Positions 7,941-17,328 are shown, numbered from the stretch's first letter. The stretch is DNA of 25,198 nucleotides from an uncultured Bacillus sp. (GCF_946478885.1 NZ_CAMLDX010000048.1:1-25198); one strand, 5' to 3'. Program-made: numbers and translations. The notes: a model not told the origin generated them from the letters alone.

Positions 7941-8057
7941 TCCCCCTTTGAAAAAGCAACCTATCCCGCTTTTTCAAGTACATCTATTTTAACAATATTT
8001 TTTTATCCTTTGAAGAAAAATATGCTCCACAAAAGCCGGCATAAGACAGCTTTATAG

Positions 8058-8086
8058 AAATTAGAAAATCCCCTTGATTTATCCAA
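8058..8086 (-). promoter_or_regulatory. Possible promoter of the MscS-DUF951 unit
   Basis: TTGGAT (8086-8081) and TAATTT (8063-8058) are spaced by 17 bp about 120 nt before the MscS gene. Both hexamers are weak, so this is tentative. Confidence 0.28.
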
Positions 8087-8109
8087 TTTGATAATAATTA
8101 TGGCAACCA

Positions 8110-8140
8110 TGTATAGATTACCAGAAAAAACCGTATAATA
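8110..8140 (+). promoter_or_regulatory. Possible promoter of yyaC (forespore sigma type)
   Basis: TGTATA (8110-8115) resembles the SigF -35, WGCATA. With a 15-bp gap, the second half of CCGTATAATA (8131-8140) fits the -10 tail AYAMTW, but the leading GG is missing. The same place contains a SigA-like TATAAT (8134-8139) with no good -35. yyaC is a forespore gene in B. subtilis, which favours the SigF/SigG reading. Confidence 0.4.
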
Positions 8141-8199
8141 ATAGAAACGACTGGCAAACCATCAAATTTACAGCTTCCATAAATAGGGGTGAATGTACC

Positions 8200-8832
8200 T
8201 TGAATTTCAAACCGAGTTTATTTGATAAAACAAAAAACGATCTAATCCGAATCATCCACGACAAACAAGATGCTGTGAATCAAGTAGGAAGAGGCCTGTT
8301 TCATTTAATGCCGCCTTCATCGAACGAAAGGCCGATCATCTTTGTATGTATTGGAACAGACCGCTCAACCGGCGATTCATTAGGTCCATTAATCGGGACT
8401 TTCTTACAGGAAAAAAACGTTCACCCATTTCGTATATACGGAACATTGGATCAGCCAATTCATGCTTTAAATTTAAATGAGAAACTATTTGAAATAAAGA
8501 CCCGACATCCTGATCCATTTATCATAGGCATTGATGCCTGCTTAGGGAGGCTAAAGAGTGTCGGGATTATCCAAATCGGCAGCGGTCCGATTAAACCCGG
8601 TGCAGGTGTCTGCAAGGATCTTCCTGCCGTAGGGGACATTCACATCAGCGGTATCGTCAATGTCAGCGGGTTTATGGAATATTTTGTCCTGCAAAATACA
8701 AGACTAAACCTTGTCATGAAAATGGCCAAAATCGTTGCGGATGGAATCCATGAGACCAGCATGTTTTATCGGCCAAAGCATTCTTATTCCAAATTGCAAT
8801 GGACCATCGAACAGGAACAATCCAATTTTTAA
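8200..8832 (+). CDS. yyaC: Spore protease YyaC family protein (DUF1256)
   Basis: At 210 aa the length fits YyaC. The family core is visible as FVCIGTDRSTGDSLGPLIG (about 46-64), the ALNL segment, FIIGIDACLG (about 107-116), GPIKPGAGVCKDLPAVGDI and the GFMEYFVLQNTRL stretch. The fold is related to HybD-like and germination-protease enzymes, hence the spore protease label; its substrate is not established. It is sporulation-specific in B. subtilis. The start is a TTG at 8200 with AGGGGTGA about 8 nt upstream; no in-frame ATG or GTG is better placed. It is the only large plus-strand gene left of oriC, so it is transcribed against the replication fork. Confidence 0.92.
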   Translation: MNFKPSLFDKTKNDLIRIIHDKQDAVNQVGRGLFHLMPPSSNERPIIFVCIGTDRSTGDSLGPLIGTFLQEKNVHPFRIYGTLDQPIHALNLNEKLFEIKTRHPDPFIIGIDACLGRLKSVGIIQIGSGPIKPGAGVCKDLPAVGDIHISGIVNVSGFMEYFVLQNTRLNLVMKMAKIVADGIHETSMFYRPKHSYSKLQWTIEQEQSNF

Positions 8833-8842
8833 AATATGTCTG

Positions 8843-8896
8843 ACTGTACTCCAGCTATCTAATAGATTTCCCTTTAGACAGTGGAGTACAGTTTTA
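8843..8896 (+). terminator. Terminator-like hairpin after yyaC
   Basis: ACTGTACTCCA (8843-8853) and TGGAGTACAGT (8882-8892) form an 11-bp perfect stem around a 28-nt loop, followed by TTTTAATTT. An alternative pairing, TGTCT/AGACA, nests around it. It lies between the convergent yyaC and DUF554 genes and could serve both. Confidence 0.6.
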
Positions 8897-8928
8897 ATTT
8901 CCATTTTATTACATATGTGTATTTTCTG

Positions 8929-9636
8929 TTAAAATGGTGAAAAATAAAGAAACGTGACAATCACTCCAACGACAATAATTCCCGGCAGCAGGTTAGCCAC
9001 ACGGATCTTCAACAGACCGGTAAGATTTAGCCCCAGCGCCATGATCATCATCCCGCCGACAGCCGTCATTTCTGTGATAAACTGCTCCATTAATTCTGCA
9101 GGAATCAGCCGATCAATCTGTATCGCAAATAAAGCAATCAAACCTTCATATAAAAAAACCGGCAAGGCAGAAAAAAGCACTCCTAATCCAAGTGTCGTCG
9201 TTAAAATAAAGGCTGTAAAACCATCAATAATTCCTTTTGTAATCAAAATATCATGATTATTGCGGATTCCGCTGTCCAGTGCTCCCAAAATAGCCATCGC
9301 TCCAATGACAAAAAGCAATGTGGCCGTTACAAATCCTTGAGCAATTTTTCCCTCGCCCTTAGATCCCATTTTCTTTTCCAGCCACAGACCCAGTTTATTT
9401 AATTTTTCTTCCCAGTCAAAATACTCGCCAATCATTGCCCCAAACACAATACTCAATATGACAATTAGAAAATTTTCAGTCGATAAACTCATCTGTAATC
9501 CTAACACGATTACAGTCAGAGCAATCCCGTACATCACGGTTTCTTTCATCTTTTCTGGTATATTATGAAGAAATCTTCCAATAACAGACCCGGCAATTAT
9601 TAATCCACTGTTGACTATTGTTCCAATTAAAAACAT
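8929..9636 (-). CDS. DUF554 family integral membrane protein
   Basis: The 235-aa protein is almost wholly hydrophobic, with about six to seven membrane segments, starting GTIVNSGLIIAGSVIGRFL and continuing MYGIALTVIVLGLQMSL, FVTATLLFVIGAMAILGALDSG, GFTAFILTTTLGLGVLFSALPV, and a C-terminal GLLKIRVANLLPGIIVVGVIVTFL. The NSG-GS-G start, the ALDSG motif and the ALGLNLTGL-like region are typical of DUF554, a transporter-like family without an assigned substrate. It follows spo0J on the same strand, but a terminator lies between them, so expression may be separate. The ribosome site (GGAG) before the ATG is modest. Confidence 0.88.
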   Translation of the reverse strand: MFLIGTIVNSGLIIAGSVIGRFLHNIPEKMKETVMYGIALTVIVLGLQMSLSTENFLIVILSIVFGAMIGEYFDWEEKLNKLGLWLEKKMGSKGEGKIAQGFVTATLLFVIGAMAILGALDSGIRNNHDILITKGIIDGFTAFILTTTLGLGVLFSALPVFLYEGLIALFAIQIDRLIPAELMEQFITEMTAVGGMMIMALGLNLTGLLKIRVANLLPGIIVVGVIVTFLYFSPF

Positions 9637-9654
9637 GCTGATTCTCCAATCTCC

Positions 9655-9687
9655 AAAAAAGAAACCATCCTATCGCTGAATGGTTTA
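9655..9687 (-). terminator. Rho-independent terminator overlapping the spo0J stop
   Basis: On the minus strand AAACCAT (9686-9680) pairs with ATGGTTT (9668-9662) around an 11-nt loop, then C and six T (to 9655). The stem begins within the spo0J stop codon. It separates soj-spo0J from the DUF554 gene, which starts less than 20 nt after the T-run, so some read-through is likely if that gene has no promoter of its own. Confidence 0.75.
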
Positions 9688-10545
9688 ATCGTCGTATTTT
9701 GTTGTCTCCAAAATTTCTAAAATGCGGTCCAAATCTTCCTTTGAAAAAAACTCTATTTCAATTTTCCCTTTATTTTTTGTTTGTTTAATATGAACGTTTG
9801 TACCAAATCTTTCCCGTAAGGATGTCTCCTGTGCCTTAATAAATACATCCTTTTCCGGCTTCTGCACTTTCTTTGTTTCACGTGAAACATGCTCATTTAA
9901 CTGCTGAATTAATTGCTCAAGCTGCCGGACATTTAATCCATCCTTCAATATTTTATCAACCACCGCCGGAATGGAATCCTTCTTATGCAGTCCAAGAAGC
10001 GCCCGTCCATGTCCCATTGAGATTTTTCCTTCAGAAATTAATGTCTGGATTTTTGGAGGAAGTGTCAGCAAACGGATATGATTGGCAATATGCGGTCTGC
10101 TCTTGCCAAGTTTTTTTGCCAGTTCATCCTGGGTGACGTTCAATTTTTCAATTAATAACTGATAAGCAGATGCTTCTTCAATCGGAGTTAAATCTTCACG
10201 CTGCAGGTTTTCCAACACAGCCATTTCCATCATTTGCTGCTCCGAGAGTTTTCGTACCACAGCAGGGATCTTTTCGAGTTTCGCTTCCCGGGCTGCGCGA
10301 AAGCGTCTTTCCCCAACGACAATTTCATAGCCCTTAATCGTTTTTCTGACAATGATAGGCTGCAGGACTCCGTGCTGCAAAATCGATTGCTTTAATTCAT
10401 CAATCGATTCCTTATCAAAGATCTTTCGCGGCTGATAGGGGTTGGGCCGGCAATCCTTAAGATTAATTTCACTGATTTTTTCTTCCTTATTAATTTCAAC
10501 ATTTGAAAAAAACGCATCCAGTCCTTTTCCAAGGCCTTTAGCCAT
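9685..10545 (-). CDS. spo0J: Chromosome partitioning protein ParB / Spo0J
   Basis: This 286-aa protein has the ParB architecture. The N-terminal CTP-binding domain (about 20-115) includes RPNPYQPRKIFD, and GERRFRAAREAK is the CTP/phosphate-contacting motif. A central helix-turn-helix domain (LTQDELAKKLGKSRPHIANHIRLL, key words ELAKKLGKS and HIANHIRLL, about 135-160) binds parS, and the C-terminal dimer domain ends LDRILEILETTKYDD. ParB-CTP clamps load at parS, slide on DNA, recruit SMC condensin and stimulate Soj ATPase. The ATG at 10545 lies inside soj (8-bp overlap), so the pair is coupled. A perfect parS lies within this gene. Confidence 0.97.
   Translation of the reverse strand: MAKGLGKGLDAFFSNVEINKEEKISEINLKDCRPNPYQPRKIFDKESIDELKQSILQHGVLQPIIVRKTIKGYEIVVGERRFRAAREAKLEKIPAVVRKLSEQQMMEMAVLENLQREDLTPIEEASAYQLLIEKLNVTQDELAKKLGKSRPHIANHIRLLTLPPKIQTLISEGKISMGHGRALLGLHKKDSIPAVVDKILKDGLNVRQLEQLIQQLNEHVSRETKKVQKPEKDVFIKAQETSLRERFGTNVHIKQTKNKGKIEIEFFSKEDLDRILEILETTKYDD
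9874..9889. promoter_or_regulatory. parS partition site
   Basis: TGTTTCACGTGAAACA is a perfect 16-bp palindrome identical to the canonical B. subtilis parS, located inside spo0J as in B. subtilis. It is the loading site for ParB/Spo0J clamps and hence for SMC near the origin. I found no second match in this window. Confidence 0.97.
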
Positions 10546-11299
10546 TTCCCACCACTTCCTTTGCGAAATCTAAATATACTTCAGCACCGCGCGACTTCGG
10601 ATCATAGATAATTATCGGTTCACCATGGCTGGGAGCTTCACTTAGTCGGACATTTCTAGGAATAATGGTTTGATACACTTTGCTTTGGAAATATTTCTTA
10701 ACCTCTTCAATCACCTGAAGCCCTAAATTAGTCCGGGCATCCAGCATAGTTAATAAGACACCTTCAATCTTTAAATCACTATTCAAGTGCTTTTGCACGA
10801 GCCGGACTGTATTGAGCAGTTGGCTTAATCCTTCTAATGCGTAATATTCACACTGGACGGGAATGAGAACAGAATCGGATGCTGTTAAGGCATTGAGCGT
10901 TAATAATCCGAGGGAGGGAGGACAATCGATAATAATAAAATCATAGTTATCCTTGACTGTCTCAAGTGCCCTCTTCAGCCTGACTTCTCTTGAGATCGTT
11001 GGCACTAATTCAATTTCTGCCCCTGCCAATTGAATCGTAGCGGGAATAATCGAAAGATTTTCGACATTAGTTGGCATAATAACTTCCTTTGCTTCCACAT
11101 CATCAACGAGAACATTATAAATGCACTCATCAACATCCGCTTTTTCGATTCCAACGCCACTGGTAGCATTCCCTTGAGGATCTATATCAACTAACAATAC
11201 ATTTTTCCCTATGTAAGCTAAACAAGCACCCAGATTTACAGAAGTTGTCGTTTTTCCGACACCTCCCTTTTGGTTTGCAATTGCAATCACCTTGCCCAT
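10538..11299 (-). CDS. soj: Chromosome partitioning ATPase ParA / Soj
   Basis: The 253-aa protein is a ParA/MinD-type ATPase: deviant Walker A KGGVGKTTTSVNLG near residue 10, DIDPQGNAT (Walker A'-type/switch I) near 40, and IIIDCPPSLGLLTLNAL (Walker B/switch II) near 125. It forms ATP-dependent DNA-bound dimers, works with Spo0J at parS, and regulates DnaA activity at oriC. The ATG at 11299 (MGKVIAIANQKGG) matches the family start and has AGGTGA upstream; the ATG at 11323 lacks a ribosome site. It overlaps spo0J by 8 bp. Confidence 0.96.
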   Translation of the reverse strand: MGKVIAIANQKGGVGKTTTSVNLGACLAYIGKNVLLVDIDPQGNATSGVGIEKADVDECIYNVLVDDVEAKEVIMPTNVENLSIIPATIQLAGAEIELVPTISREVRLKRALETVKDNYDFIIIDCPPSLGLLTLNALTASDSVLIPVQCEYYALEGLSQLLNTVRLVQKHLNSDLKIEGVLLTMLDARTNLGLQVIEEVKKYFQSKVYQTIIPRNVRLSEAPSHGEPIIIYDPKSRGAEVYLDFAKEVVGNG

Positions 11300-11354
11300 G
11301 GTGTCACCTACCTTCAATTCCATTTAAACACTCTTTCTATATTTATACTATTCT

Positions 11355-11383
11355 CTAATACTGCTACATAATGAAAATAACAA
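11355..11383 (-). promoter_or_regulatory. Candidate SigA promoter of soj-spo0J
   Basis: TTGTTA (11383-11378) and TATTAG (11360-11355) have a 17-bp spacer, about 55 nt before the soj ATG. Each hexamer matches four consensus bases. Confidence 0.45.
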
Positions 11384-11614
11384 TCTGTCTTTTATTTTAT
11401 CACGAATATGAGAAGATGATCCTTTTTTTCTAAAAGTTGAAGTCTTTATAATATCCTGTTTTTAGGAGATTTTTTAACAAGGAGATCCTGCTGGCCTCTT
11501 GTTTTTCTATAAATTTCTTGGCAAAAAAGAAGGATGATACAAAGGAGACAAGATCTGTAGATAACCGGATGGAGAAAAAAGACTGACTCAATAGGAAACA
11601 GGTCTTGATTATGT

Positions 11615-11658
11615 AAAAAAACTAGTATCTATCAAACAAAGAAATAGTTAGATACAGT
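11615..11658 (-). terminator. Rho-independent terminator after noc
   Basis: On the minus strand GTATCTA (11655-11649) pairs with TAGATAC (11631-11625), extendable through ACT/AGT past one bulge, followed by seven T. It lies about 65 nt after the noc stop and ends the noc transcript before soj. Confidence 0.75.
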
Positions 11659-11721
11659 ATTTATATCAACACCAAGCCCCAATGAGCCAGCCTGTTTGAA
11701 GAGAAAACGGACTTAATCACC

Positions 11722-12600
11722 TTATTTTTTCTTCGGTATTTTAATCGTAAATTGATAGTATTCTTCAAATTCCTCTTCTTTTGAATCTAAGTGTATTCCA
11801 TTATCTGAAACCATTGACAATGACTGCCGAATGGTATTAACCGCAATCCTGACATCCTTGCTGAAAGCCTTTCTTTTCGGCTTTGGCTTTTCTTGGGTCT
11901 GTTCTAGCATTCTGACTACACGGTCTTCAGTTTGTTTAACATTTAAATTTTTTTCAATAATTTCGTTCAGCAGCTTCACCTGTTTTTCCGGGCTTTTAAG
12001 CGGAATAAGGGAGCGTGCATGACGTTCTGTGATCATTTTATTTAATAAGGCATCCTGCACTTCCTGAGGAAGTTTAAGCAGACGCAGCTTATTTGCAACC
12101 GTTGACTGTCCTTTTCCAAGGCGCTGTGCCAATGCCTCCTGTGTCAGCTGATGCAGTTCGAGCAACTTTCCATAGGCAATGGCTTCTTCAATAGGCGAAA
12201 GCTCTTCTCGCTGAAGGTTTTCTATTAAGGCAACGGAAGCTGTTTCGGTATCATTCAAGTTTTTTATGATGGCTGGCACGGTATCCCAGCCAAGCTTTTT
12301 CATCGCTCGCCATCTCCGCTCACCAGCAATAATTTCATATTGACCGTCTTCGAGCGAGCGTACCACGATTGGCTGAATGATCCCATGTGTATGAATCGTA
12401 CGGGAAAGTTCTTCAATCTTTTCATCATCAAAAACAGTTCTAGGCTGAAAACGGTTTGGAATTATGTCATCAATTGGAACTTTTTTAATCTCTTCATTCC
12501 TCGCTACTTCATCTATTGCATCAGATTCAGAGATTTTCTCAATTCCCACTTGATCATCCTTTTCGCCGAGGCCAAATATGCGTGAAAAAGTATGCTTCAT
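11722..12600 (-). CDS. noc: Nucleoid occlusion protein Noc
   Basis: This 292-aa ParB paralogue begins [16 protein letters not shown], the short amphipathic membrane-targeting helix that separates Noc from Spo0J. The ParB N-terminal domain follows ([29 protein letters not shown]), then a helix-turn-helix ([20 protein letters not shown]) and the C-terminal dimer domain. Noc-CTP clamps load at NBS sites, bind the membrane, and keep the FtsZ ring off the nucleoid. The ATG at 12600 is taken because it matches the family start and has AAAGGTGG about 9 nt upstream; a GTG sits directly before it. A second ParB-like gene next to soj-spo0J is the usual Bacillus arrangement. Confidence 0.95.
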   Translation of the reverse strand: MKHTFSRIFGLGEKDDQVGIEKISESDAIDEVARNEEIKKVPIDDIIPNRFQPRTVFDDEKIEELSRTIHTHGIIQPIVVRSLEDGQYEIIAGERRWRAMKKLGWDTVPAIIKNLNDTETASVALIENLQREELSPIEEAIAYGKLLELHQLTQEALAQRLGKGQSTVANKLRLLKLPQEVQDALLNKMITERHARSLIPLKSPEKQVKLLNEIIEKNLNVKQTEDRVVRMLEQTQEKPKPKRKAFSKDVRIAVNTIRQSLSMVSDNGIHLDSKEEEFEEYYQFTIKIPKKK

Positions 12601-12798
12601 CACCCTGCACCACCTTTACGAAACTCCCTAATAACTTATTTCTCGAAAAAAATGACAAGTCCTGCTGTCAAATCAATTATCTCCTTTAATCATTCGACTG
12701 GAAGAACAATCATTTTTTCGCTGCAAAAATTTTTTTGATCGATATCAATCAAACAAGAGAAATGGAATCCTGTACCCCCGGCAGTTTTCCATTCATAT

Positions 12799-12833
12799 GG
12801 CAAAAAAATTTCATTAATTTCATTATGCCATAT
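12799..12833 (-). terminator. Possible weak terminator hairpin after rsmG
   Basis: ATGGCA (12799-12804) and TGCCAT (12828-12833) form the base of an AT-rich hairpin about 20-50 nt after the rsmG stop. On the minus strand a T-run lies inside the distal arm rather than after it, so this is a weak call. Confidence 0.35.
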
Positions 12834-12851
12834 TTTTTTACAAAAGTAACT

Positions 12852-13568
12852 CTACTCTATAGGGTTCCGATTCGGAGTACCAGGTTTACGCGGATATTTT
12901 TTTGCCGTTGGCTTTTCTTTTGTGATTAGAAAAATATTTCGCTCACTTTCCTCGACAGGCAATAAAAAGGAATTCTTCTCCTTGACGACACCGCCCAATA
13001 GTGCAATCGCTTTTTTCCCTGCCTGCAGCTCTTCCTGACCGCTTGCTCCCTTCATCGCAATAAACGTTCCGCCAATTTTGACAAGAGGAAGACAAAGTTC
13101 ACTCAAAACAGACATTCTCGCTACTGCTCTTGCTGTTACGATATCATAGGATTCACGGTGTTCCTTCAACTGGCCAAAGGTCTCTGCCCGATCATGAATA
13201 AAGCGGACATGATCAAGCTGCAGCTTTTCTGCTAAATGCTCTAAAAAATGAATTCTTTTATTAAGCGAATCCACAATCGTTACACGAAGTTGAGGGAAGG
13301 CGATTTTAATTGGAATACTTGGAAATCCCGCTCCTGCGCCTACATCACAAAGAGAAGAATCCTTGTCAAAAGGAAAATAAAAGCCGGCAGTAAGCGAATC
13401 AAAAAAATGCTTCAAATAAACCTCGCCCTTTTCCGTAATGGCGGTTAGATTCATTTTTTCATTCCATTCTACAAGTGTTTCATAATAGATTTCATACTGC
13501 TCTAATTGCCGTTCTGTTAGTACAATTCCCTTTTCAGCAAGCAGTTGCATAAATAGATCCTGATTCAT
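12852..13568 (-). CDS. rsmG: 16S rRNA (guanine-N7)-methyltransferase RsmG
   Basis: The 238-aa protein has the RsmG/GidB pattern: N-terminal helices with [24 protein letters not shown] motif [17 protein letters not shown] at about 74-89, and the [26 protein letters not shown] region. It methylates G527 (E. coli numbering) of 16S rRNA, using S-adenosylmethionine; loss gives low-level streptomycin resistance. It follows mnmG by 96 bp on the same strand without a clear terminator, so it probably belongs to the mnmE-mnmG-rsmG unit. The ATG at 13568 has AAAGGA about 7-8 nt upstream. Confidence 0.97.
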   Translation of the reverse strand: MNQDLFMQLLAEKGIVLTERQLEQYEIYYETLVEWNEKMNLTAITEKGEVYLKHFFDSLTAGFYFPFDKDSSLCDVGAGAGFPSIPIKIAFPQLRVTIVDSLNKRIHFLEHLAEKLQLDHVRFIHDRAETFGQLKEHRESYDIVTARAVARMSVLSELCLPLVKIGGTFIAMKGASGQEELQAGKKAIALLGGVVKEKNSFLLPVEESERNIFLITKEKPTAKKYPRKPGTPNRNPIE

Positions 13569-13664
13569 TGAATAGTCCTTTCTTTATCCTGTACAAGCAC
13601 CGAGCAGAAGCCCAATTAGATCCGGTTTCAGGCTTCCTAAGTCCTGGCTGCTTTATTCATTTTC

Positions 13665-15551
13665 TTACTCATTTGTGATTCTTGCTATTTTTCCCTGCTC
13701 TAAATAAACAAGCAGAATGGAAATATCAGCCGGATTGACACCCGAAATTCGAGATGCCTGGGCAATTGAGAGCGGTCGGATTTTCTCCAGCTTCTGTCTT
13801 GCTTCAGTTGCCAAACCAGTTATCATATCGTAATCAATGTTTTCCGGGATTTTTTTATCTTCCATTTTCTTTAGGCGTTCCACCTGCTGTAATGATTTTT
13901 CTATATATCCTTGATATTTAATCTGAATCTCTACCTGTTCCTTTACCTCAGCGGCAAGTTCTGTTTCACTTTTCGCCAGCATATCGATATGTGCATAGTC
14001 CATTTCAGGGCGCTTTAATAAATCGGATGCCCTTACACCATCCTTCAGCTCAGTGCCACCCAAACTCTTGATCAGCGTCTGAACCTGTTCATTTGGCTTT
14101 AAGATAATAGCAGATAGACGTTTTTTCTCTGCCTCTATCGCTTCTTTCTTCACTCTAAATTTCTCATAACGTTTCTGGGAAATAAGGCCGACTTTATAGC
14201 CGATTTCTGTTAAGCGCAGATCGGCATTATCATGACGGAGAAGCAGACGATATTCCGCTCTTGAAGTTAGCAGACGGTACGGCTCGTTCGTCCCTTTAGT
14301 TACCAGATCATCGATGAGCACACCGATATAAGCATCGGAACGGCTTAAGATTAATTCCTCCCGTTCAAGAGCTTTCAAACCAGCATTAATTCCCGCCATT
14401 AATCCCTGACCGGCTGCTTCTTCATATCCGGAGGTGCCATTAATCTGACCGGCTGTATAGAGATTTTTAATGTTTTTCGTCTCCAATGTTGGCCATAGCT
14501 GTGACGGTTCAATGGCATCATACTCGATTGCATAACCTGCTCTCATGAGCTGTGCTTTTTCCAGTCCGGGAATGGATTTTAATATTTGGTGCTGCACATC
14601 CTCCGGCATACTGGTTGAGAGCCCTTGGACATAGACTTCCTCTGTATTTCTGCCCTCAGGCTCAAGGAAGATTTGATGTCTCGGTTTATCGCTGAAACGA
14701 ACAATCTTATCTTCAATCGAAGGACAATAACGGGCACCGGTCCCTCTGACCATACCGGAAAACATCGGAGCACGATGCAAATTCTGATTGATGATGGAAT
14801 GGGTCAATTCATTGGTATAGGTCAGCCAGCACGGTAGCTGATCGGTAATAAATTTCGTTGCTTCATAGGAAAAAGCACGCGGCTCTTCATCCCCCGGCTG
14901 TATTTCTGTTTTGCTGTAATCGATCGATTGACCGTTAACCCTTGGAGGCGTTCCGGTTTTAAAACGGACCAGATGAAAACCAAGCTCTTCCAAATGCTCA
15001 GAAAGCTTGACGGCAGGTTGCTGATTATTCGGACCGCTGGAGTATTTTAATTCACCGATAATAATTTCGCCGCGCAGATAGGTTCCGGTAGTAATTACTA
15101 CGGTTTTTGAATGGTAAATAGCACCGGTTTTGGTTATAACACCTTGGCATTCCCCGTTCTCAACCATCAGTCTTTCCACCATTCCTTGGACAAGAGTCAA
15201 ATTCGGTTCATTTTCTAATGTTTTTTTCATTTCAAATTGATAGGCAACCTTATCAGCCTGTGCTCGTAAAGCACGGACTGCCGGACCCTTCCCGGTATTC
15301 AGCATTCTCATTTGAATATACGTTTTATCAATATTTTTTCCCATTTCACCGCCAAGGGCATCAATTTCACGAACCACTACTCCTTTGGCTGGGCCCCCGA
15401 TTGACGGATTACAGGGCATAAAGGCAACCATATCCAAATTGATGGTTACCATCAAGGTATTAGCCCCGAGACGGGCCGCCGCGAGACCCGCCTCACAGCC
15501 TGCGTGACCGGCACCAACCACGATCACGTCATAATTTCCTGCCTCATACAT
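13665..15551 (-). CDS. mnmG: tRNA uridine 5-carboxymethylaminomethyl modification enzyme MnmG
   Basis: This 628-aa FAD protein has the Rossmann motif GAGHAG at residues 13-18, the conserved [12 protein letters not shown] stretch, GTYLRGEI, the [17 protein letters not shown] region, and the [19 protein letters not shown] segment, ending in the helical C-terminal domain that contacts MnmE. With MnmE it adds the carboxymethylaminomethyl (or aminomethyl) group to wobble U34 of tRNAs, using FAD, methylene-THF and glycine or ammonium. GGAGG lies 9 nt before the ATG. It follows mnmE by about 215 bp on the same strand. Confidence 0.98.
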   Translation of the reverse strand: MYEAGNYDVIVVGAGHAGCEAGLAAARLGANTLMVTINLDMVAFMPCNPSIGGPAKGVVVREIDALGGEMGKNIDKTYIQMRMLNTGKGPAVRALRAQADKVAYQFEMKKTLENEPNLTLVQGMVERLMVENGECQGVITKTGAIYHSKTVVITTGTYLRGEIIIGELKYSSGPNNQQPAVKLSEHLEELGFHLVRFKTGTPPRVNGQSIDYSKTEIQPGDEEPRAFSYEATKFITDQLPCWLTYTNELTHSIINQNLHRAPMFSGMVRGTGARYCPSIEDKIVRFSDKPRHQIFLEPEGRNTEEVYVQGLSTSMPEDVQHQILKSIPGLEKAQLMRAGYAIEYDAIEPSQLWPTLETKNIKNLYTAGQINGTSGYEEAAGQGLMAGINAGLKALEREELILSRSDAYIGVLIDDLVTKGTNEPYRLLTSRAEYRLLLRHDNADLRLTEIGYKVGLISQKRYEKFRVKKEAIEAEKKRLSAIILKPNEQVQTLIKSLGGTELKDGVRASDLLKRPEMDYAHIDMLAKSETELAAEVKEQVEIQIKYQGYIEKSLQQVERLKKMEDKKIPENIDYDMITGLATEARQKLEKIRPLSIAQASRISGVNPADISILLVYLEQGKIARITNE

Positions 15552-15766
15552 GATTTACTTCCTCCAAACTTCTTTCTATTTCCATAAATCCTTCGTTTTC
15601 TCTCGTTGCAGCGATCTATTTTTAGCTTCTGCTTTCTGTCCTTTTTATCCAGCTCAAGCCTGAATATATGAGGTCTTAAACTGCAGCATAAGTTAAAGGA
15701 AAAAGGCATCCTTCTCCCTGTCCCATCTTAAGCGTGCCACAGCTGAATAAGATCCCACATACCATT

Positions 15767-17152
15767 CTATTTTCCTAAGCAGAATTGCGAGAAAAGCTGA
15801 TTGATCAAGCTATCCTGTACACTTTCACCAATAATTTCGCCGAGCAACTCCCATGTTCTCGTCAAATCGATTTGTAGGATATCAATCGGCGTTCCCATTT
15901 CGTTTCCAATGATGACATCTTCTATTGCCTGCAATGCTTGGTGCAGAAGAGCGATGTGACGGCTATTCGAGACATACGTCATATCCTGCGCTTCAATCGC
16001 TCCCGTAAAAAATAATTCAGCAATGGCCTGTTCCAAATCCGCAACACCTTGCTCTTCAAGCAGTGAAGTGGTAATGATTTTTGCCTTTCCGGCAAGCTGT
16101 TGCACATATACCATATCTATTTTTTGCGGAAGATCAGTCTTATTGACAATAACGATTACATCCATCCCTTCCACTGCTTGAAAGAGATTTTCATCCTCTT
16201 TTGTCAATTCATCTGAATAGTTCAACACAAGCAGGATCAAATCGGCTTCCTTCAGAACCTTCCTTGAACGCTCGACACCGATCCTTTCGACAATATCCTC
16301 AGTTTCACGAATCCCCGCTGTATCCAGCAAGCGCAGTGGTACTCCGCGTACATTGACAAACTCCTCAATGACATCCCTTGTCGTACCGGGGATGTCTGTT
16401 ACAATCGCTTTATTTTCCTGAACAAGGCAATTTAAGAGTGAGGACTTGCCGACATTCGGCCGTCCAACAATGACAGTGGATAATCCTTCACGCAATATTT
16501 TTCCCTGCTGTGAGGTCTGCAGCAAATGCTTAATTTGATCCCTCACATAAGCCGCCTTTTCCTCAAGCATCGTGTGCGTCATTTCTTCGACATCATCATA
16601 TTCCGGATAATCGATGTTTACTTCTATTTGTGCCAGCGTTTCGATTAATTCTTGACGAAGGTTCACAATCAGTTTAGATAATCTTCCTTCCATCTGCCCG
16701 AGAGCCACGTTCATTGCTCGATCCGTTTTGGCCCTGATTAAATCCATAACAGCCTCTGCTTGGGACAAATCGATCCGGCCGTTGAGGAATGCTCTTTTCG
16801 TAAACTCCCCAGGTTCCGCCAACCTTGCTCCGTTTTTTAAACAAAGCTGCAAAACACGGTTCACAGAAACCAGCCCGCCATGACAGTTGATTTCGACAAC
16901 ATCTTCTCTAGTGAAGGTTTTCGGACCTCTCATGACAGAGACCATTACCTCTTCAGCAACAACCTCTGTTTCAGGATCAATAATATGCCCATAATGAATC
17001 GTATGGGTTGGTACCTCCTCAATTGTTTTTCCCCCTGGACTGCGAAACAGCCTTCCTGTAATAGACAATGCCTGTCCACCGCTCAAACGGACTATAGCAA
17101 TCGCGCCTTCTCCCATTGGCGTAGAAATCGCCGCAATGGTTTCCAATTCCAA
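15767..17152 (-). CDS. mnmE: tRNA modification GTPase MnmE
   Basis: The 461-aa protein has the full MnmE layout: an N-terminal tetrahydrofolate-binding domain ([21 protein letters not shown]), a helical domain, and an inserted G domain with GRPNVGKS (about 230-237), [16 protein letters not shown] and NKTD. It ends in FCLGK, carrying the catalytic C-terminal Cys of CxGK. I take the start as a TTG at 17152 (giving [10 protein letters not shown]), which has AAGGGGTGA 5-6 nt upstream and matches the short N-termini of relatives. The GTG at 17161 would overlap that site. It is the MnmG partner in U34 modification. DnaA boxes lie 120-180 bp upstream. Confidence 0.97.
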   Translation of the reverse strand: MELETIAAISTPMGEGAIAIVRLSGGQALSITGRLFRSPGGKTIEEVPTHTIHYGHIIDPETEVVAEEVMVSVMRGPKTFTREDVVEINCHGGLVSVNRVLQLCLKNGARLAEPGEFTKRAFLNGRIDLSQAEAVMDLIRAKTDRAMNVALGQMEGRLSKLIVNLRQELIETLAQIEVNIDYPEYDDVEEMTHTMLEEKAAYVRDQIKHLLQTSQQGKILREGLSTVIVGRPNVGKSSLLNCLVQENKAIVTDIPGTTRDVIEEFVNVRGVPLRLLDTAGIRETEDIVERIGVERSRKVLKEADLILLVLNYSDELTKEDENLFQAVEGMDVIVIVNKTDLPQKIDMVYVQQLAGKAKIITTSLLEEQGVADLEQAIAELFFTGAIEAQDMTYVSNSRHIALLHQALQAIEDVIIGNEMGTPIDILQIDLTRTWELLGEIIGESVQDSLINQLFSQFCLGK

Positions 17153-17199
17153 CCTTTTCACCCCTTATACATTTCAATCGTTCTCACTCTTATTCAACC

Positions 17200-17229
17200 A
17201 TTATGATCAATCATTTATTAAAATAACAA
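17200..17229 (-). promoter_or_regulatory. Candidate SigA promoter of mnmE
   Basis: TTGTTA (17229-17224) and CATAAT (17205-17200) are separated by 18 bp, about 50 nt before the mnmE start. The nearest DnaA box lies about 44 bp upstream of the -35. Confidence 0.45.
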
Positions 17230-17272
17230 CTGCATGTATTTTATTTCGATCCTATCACATCTTCATTTCACT

Positions 17273-17328
17273 TTATCCACAGTTCAATATATTCATTATT
17301 CCATTTTAACTTATCCACATGTGAATAA
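17273..17328. promoter_or_regulatory. DnaA-box cluster upstream of mnmE
   Basis: There are three exact matches to TTATNCACA. Two are TTATCCACA on the plus strand (17273-17281 and 17311-17319), and one is TTATTCACA on the minus strand (17320-17328). The last two abut to form TTATCCACATGTGAATAA, a divergent pair. The cluster is about 2.8 kb left of the main oriC array, upstream of mnmE. It may titrate DnaA or regulate mnmE-mnmG. Confidence 0.75.

Larger units (their letters stand above)
11324..11721. other. 398-bp region between soj and noc
   Basis: Contains the likely soj promoter (11355-11383) and the noc terminator (11615-11658). An additional plus-oriented hairpin, AACAAG/CTTGTT (11476-11481 with 11498-11503) followed by TTTTTCT, has no obvious gene upstream of it on the plus strand. 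No coding sequence was recognised. Confidence 0.5.

Noticed and set aside
10266..10285. Second CCCGGG (inside spo0J) as a Noc site
   Set aside because: Only the core and two flanking bases match; the outer positions disagree with the consensus.
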